Shown here piece by piece: positions 62,801 to 64,000 of a DNA stretch of 64,000 nucleotides (position 1 is the first letter of the stretch; the number at the start of each line of letters is the position of its first letter). The stretch comes from Roseateles hydrophilus (GTDB taxonomy: Bacteria > Pseudomonadota > Gammaproteobacteria > Burkholderiales > Burkholderiaceae_C): NCBI RefSeq assembly GCF_026712245.1, contig NZ_JAPPUY010000002.1, forward strand, positions 744,001-808,000. Direction: 5' to 3'. The notes under the pieces were generated by a model. It was given only the letters and a program-made list of their open reading frames with translations, made no database searches and was not told the origin of the DNA. Made by a program: the position numbers and the translations under genes.

Positions 62801-63326
62801 GTTCGCTGCGCGCGGCGTGCATGTCACGCTGCGCAGTGCGCTGGAACCCTGGCATGTGATGGGCGAGGAGGGCTCGGCCGGCGGCACGGTGCGCTATGTG
62901 GACGCATCGCTGGAGCGGCTGGAGGTGCATGTCAGCGGCCTCGTGGACCCGCGCCACCGCATCACCGTCAACGGCCAGCCGCTGCCGCTGCAGCCCACCG
63001 GCCGCGTCGGCGAGTTCGTGGCTGGCGTGCGCTACCGCGCGTGGCTGCCGCCGTCGGCGCTGCATCCCACCATTGGCATCCACGCGCCACTGACGCTGGA
63101 CCTCGTCGACACCTGGCAGCAGAAATCGCTGGGCGGCTGCCGCTACTTCGTCGCCCACCCGGGTGGCCGCAACTACGCGACGCTGCCCGTCAATGCCTAC
63201 GAGGCCGAGAGCCGCCGCCTGGCGCGCTTCACGTCGCACGGCCACACGCCGGGTCGCGTCGAGGTGGGCGAGCCGAAGCGCAGCCTGGAGTTCCCGTTCA
63301 CGCTGGATCTGCGCAAGGCAAACTAG
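59874..63326 (+). CDS. Transglutaminase-like / DUF2126 fusion protein
   Basis: An 1150-residue protein. Residues 1-290 form a transglutaminase-like cysteine protease fold with N-terminal beta region (VTRYKYDRPVQLGPQVIRLR) and triad Cys 180 in GSCRDSGW, His 229 in DLHAWCEVYL and Asp 245 in GLDPTSG. Residues about 320-1150 are the DUF2126 (COG4196) region: LTMGGEPTFVAVEDRDAPEW, EVNIHPAHNWGELV, DGRHSGTGGGNHFVLGG and LDPTxG-like ends. The ATP-grasp, alpha-E and this fusion recur together in bacteria and are predicted to make and trim a peptide or amide product. No signal peptide, so it acts in the cytoplasm. Confidence 0.94.
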   Translation: MSIHVALKHVTRYKYDRPVQLGPQVIRLRPAPHCRTPILSYSLRVEPAKHFINWQQDPFANYLARLVFPEKTTEFTVTVDLVAEMAVYNPFDFFLEPHAQTFPFAYDEAQQIELAPYLQAGPATPLLAAYLKDIPRGERATIDFLVDLNQRVQRSVSYLIRLEPGVQTPEETLQKASGSCRDSGWLLVELLRHLGLAARFVSGYLIQLTPDEKALDGPSGTEVDFTDLHAWCEVYLPGAGWIGLDPTSGLLAGEGHIPLAATPTPGSAAPISGAVDESEVEFGHEMHVTRIYESPRVTKPYTEAQWAEVLKLGEQVDAELHAGDVRLTMGGEPTFVAVEDRDAPEWNTEALGPTKRLYAQQLTHRLRDEYGQGGFLHFGQGKWYPGEQLPRWALSIYWRADGQPCWRNADWFADEREGHAYTSEHAKTFMAALTARLGLPDTHVQPGFEDTWYYLWRERRLPVNVDPFDSRLDDELERVRLRRVFEQGLSHVVGYVLPLRHAGDAPALAGARWQTGPWFFRDERLYLFPGDSPMGWRLPLDSLPWVGKSDYPYLIEQDPFAPRGMLPASAALKAQVQGVTSTGPGPGLRRAGGAAAAGGARTGFAPGDSPWPPSADASAPVRFESAHWITRTALCVEARDPRRANGPAAEAKGSASGVLYVFMPPLEKLEHYLELLAAVEAACEDTGFKIVLEGYPPPRDPRLKLLAVTPDPGVIEVNIHPAHNWGELVQHTEFLYEAARQTRLSSEKFMIDGRHSGTGGGNHFVLGGATPADSPFLRRPSLLASLLAYWHNHPSLSYLFSGLFIGPTSQAPRVDEARNDQLRELEIALAEIHKLAERHGEAVPPWLIDRTLRNVLVDVTGNTHRSEFCIDKLYSPDSTTGRLGLLELRAFEMPPHARMSIVQQLLLRALIARFWKAPYRAPLVRWGTELHDRWLLPHFVREDFADVTQDMQDAGYALDAAWFAPHVEFRFPKLGEFAARGVHVTLRSALEPWHVMGEEGSAGGTVRYVDASLERLEVHVSGLVDPRHRITVNGQPLPLQPTGRVGEFVAGVRYRAWLPPSALHPTIGIHAPLTLDLVDTWQQKSLGGCRYFVAHPGGRNYATLPVNAYEAESRRLARFTSHGHTPGRVEVGEPKRSLEFPFTLDLRKAN

Positions 63327-63412
63327 CGGAAACGACAGCCCCCACGCCCGCAGCTGCGAGCTGCCCCCCCAAGGTGGCGGTCAGTGGCTTCGGGCGGCCG
63401 GGCACCACTGAA

Positions 63413-64000
63413 ATGCTGATCGAAATCCAACCTGGCGTCCGCCTCTTTGTCGACATCGAAGGCCTGGGCCACGAGCCCGTCGGCCGTGTGCTGAAGCAAA
63501 AGCCCACGCTGCTGCTCATCCACGGCGGCCCCGGCTTCGACCACACCGGCTTTCGGCCCTTCTTCAGCCGCTTCACCGACCTCTGCCAGGTCGTCTACTT
63601 CGACCAGCGCGGCCACGGCCGCAGCAGCCCGCGGCCGCTGGACGAGATGCGGCTGGACGTGTTCGCCGACGACATCGTGCGGCTGTGCGACAGGCTGGGC
63701 ATCGACAAGCCCATCGTGCTGGGCCAGAGCTTCGGCGGCTTCGTCGCGCAGCGCTATCTCGCGCGCCACCCGGCGCATGCGAGCAAGGTGGTGCTGTCCA
63801 GCACCTCGCACCACTTCGGCCTGGCGCGCAAGATCGAGCGCTTCGGCGCGCTGGGCGGGCCTGACGCTGCGCAGGCCACGCGCGACTTCTGGGAGCGCCC
63901 CGGCCCCGACACCTGGGCCGCCTACGAGCAGCATTGCCGCCATCTCTACAACACGCAGCCCAAGGCGCCGGATGCCGGCGGCTGGATGCAGTTCAAGCCC
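63413..64000 (+). CDS. Alpha/beta hydrolase (proline iminopeptidase-like), C-terminus cut
   Basis: The first 196 codons of an alpha/beta hydrolase run off the right edge. HGGPGFDHTGF gives the oxyanion-hole loop, YFDQRGHGRSS follows, and the nucleophile elbow is GQSFGGF. This layout matches the proline iminopeptidase/epoxide hydrolase-like branch. The catalytic Asp and His lie outside the window. Gap to the preceding gene about 86 bp. Confidence 0.88.
   Translation, partial: MLIEIQPGVRLFVDIEGLGHEPVGRVLKQKPTLLLIHGGPGFDHTGFRPFFSRFTDLCQVVYFDQRGHGRSSPRPLDEMRLDVFADDIVRLCDRLGIDKPIVLGQSFGGFVAQRYLARHPAHASKVVLSSTSHHFGLARKIERFGALGGPDAAQATRDFWERPGPDTWAAYEQHCRHLYNTQPKAPDAGGWMQFKP

Overview
The window is GC-rich, densely coded DNA from a betaproteobacterium, most likely a Burkholderiales member of the Roseateles/Mitsuaria/Rubrivivax type. 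This is inferred from codon bias, the Bug-type solute-binding protein, PEP-CTERM proteins, the DUF1134 and DUF1415 genes and the intergenic repeat style; no rRNA is present to confirm it. It reads as ordinary chromosome: no insertion sequence, prophage, CRISPR array or tRNA was seen.

Layout. 0-4 kb: the start of an intradiol dioxygenase-like gene, then a leftward LytS/LytTR operon whose second kinase-like gene has lost its catalytic motifs, then a PilZ gene and an unknown gene. 4-6 kb: a tight rightward run (DUF1134, NTF2-like, EcsC, exonuclease). 6-9.7 kb: malonyl-CoA synthetase with a Bug-type binding protein, and a stand-alone receiver. 9.9-15.5 kb: a double-length UvrA with four ABC cassettes. 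15.6-20.3 kb: a small membrane protein, an S9 peptidase and a PEP-CTERM beta-propeller-like protein. 20.6-25.2 kb: chemoreceptor, chalcone-isomerase-like protein and hybrid kinase. 25.2-29.3 kb: alpha-carbonic anhydrase divergent from a two-CBM GH10 xylanase, with two LacI-type operators between them, then a second PEP-CTERM protein. 29.2-33.7 kb: MFS exporter, RNase P RNA, cysteine synthase, and an acyltransferase/SGNH pair. 33.8-38 kb: a leftward four-gene overlapping operon (NYN nuclease, DUF3025, trypsin-like protease, FHA membrane protein). 38-41.9 kb: dihydroorotase, LysR regulator, divergent SDR, DUF4394 lipoprotein. 42-46 kb: a glutamate/aspartate ABC transporter with a LysR gene upstream. 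46-52 kb: third PEP-CTERM protein, GAF/PAS kinase, diguanylate cyclase and OmpR-like regulator. 52-56.6 kb: small conserved genes, an M20 amidohydrolase, and a TonB-dependent receptor preceded by a small Cys/His protein. 56.8-63.3 kb: the circularly permuted ATP-grasp / alpha-E / transglutaminase-DUF2126 cluster, interrupted by a 555-bp imperfect palindrome. The window ends inside an alpha/beta hydrolase.

The most unusual items are the tandem UvrA with a palindromic repeat in front of it, the degenerate partner kinase, the symmetric operator pair between carbonic anhydrase and xylanase, the NYN/DUF3025/protease/FHA operon, and the ATP-grasp/alpha-E/transglutaminase cluster, whose product is unknown.
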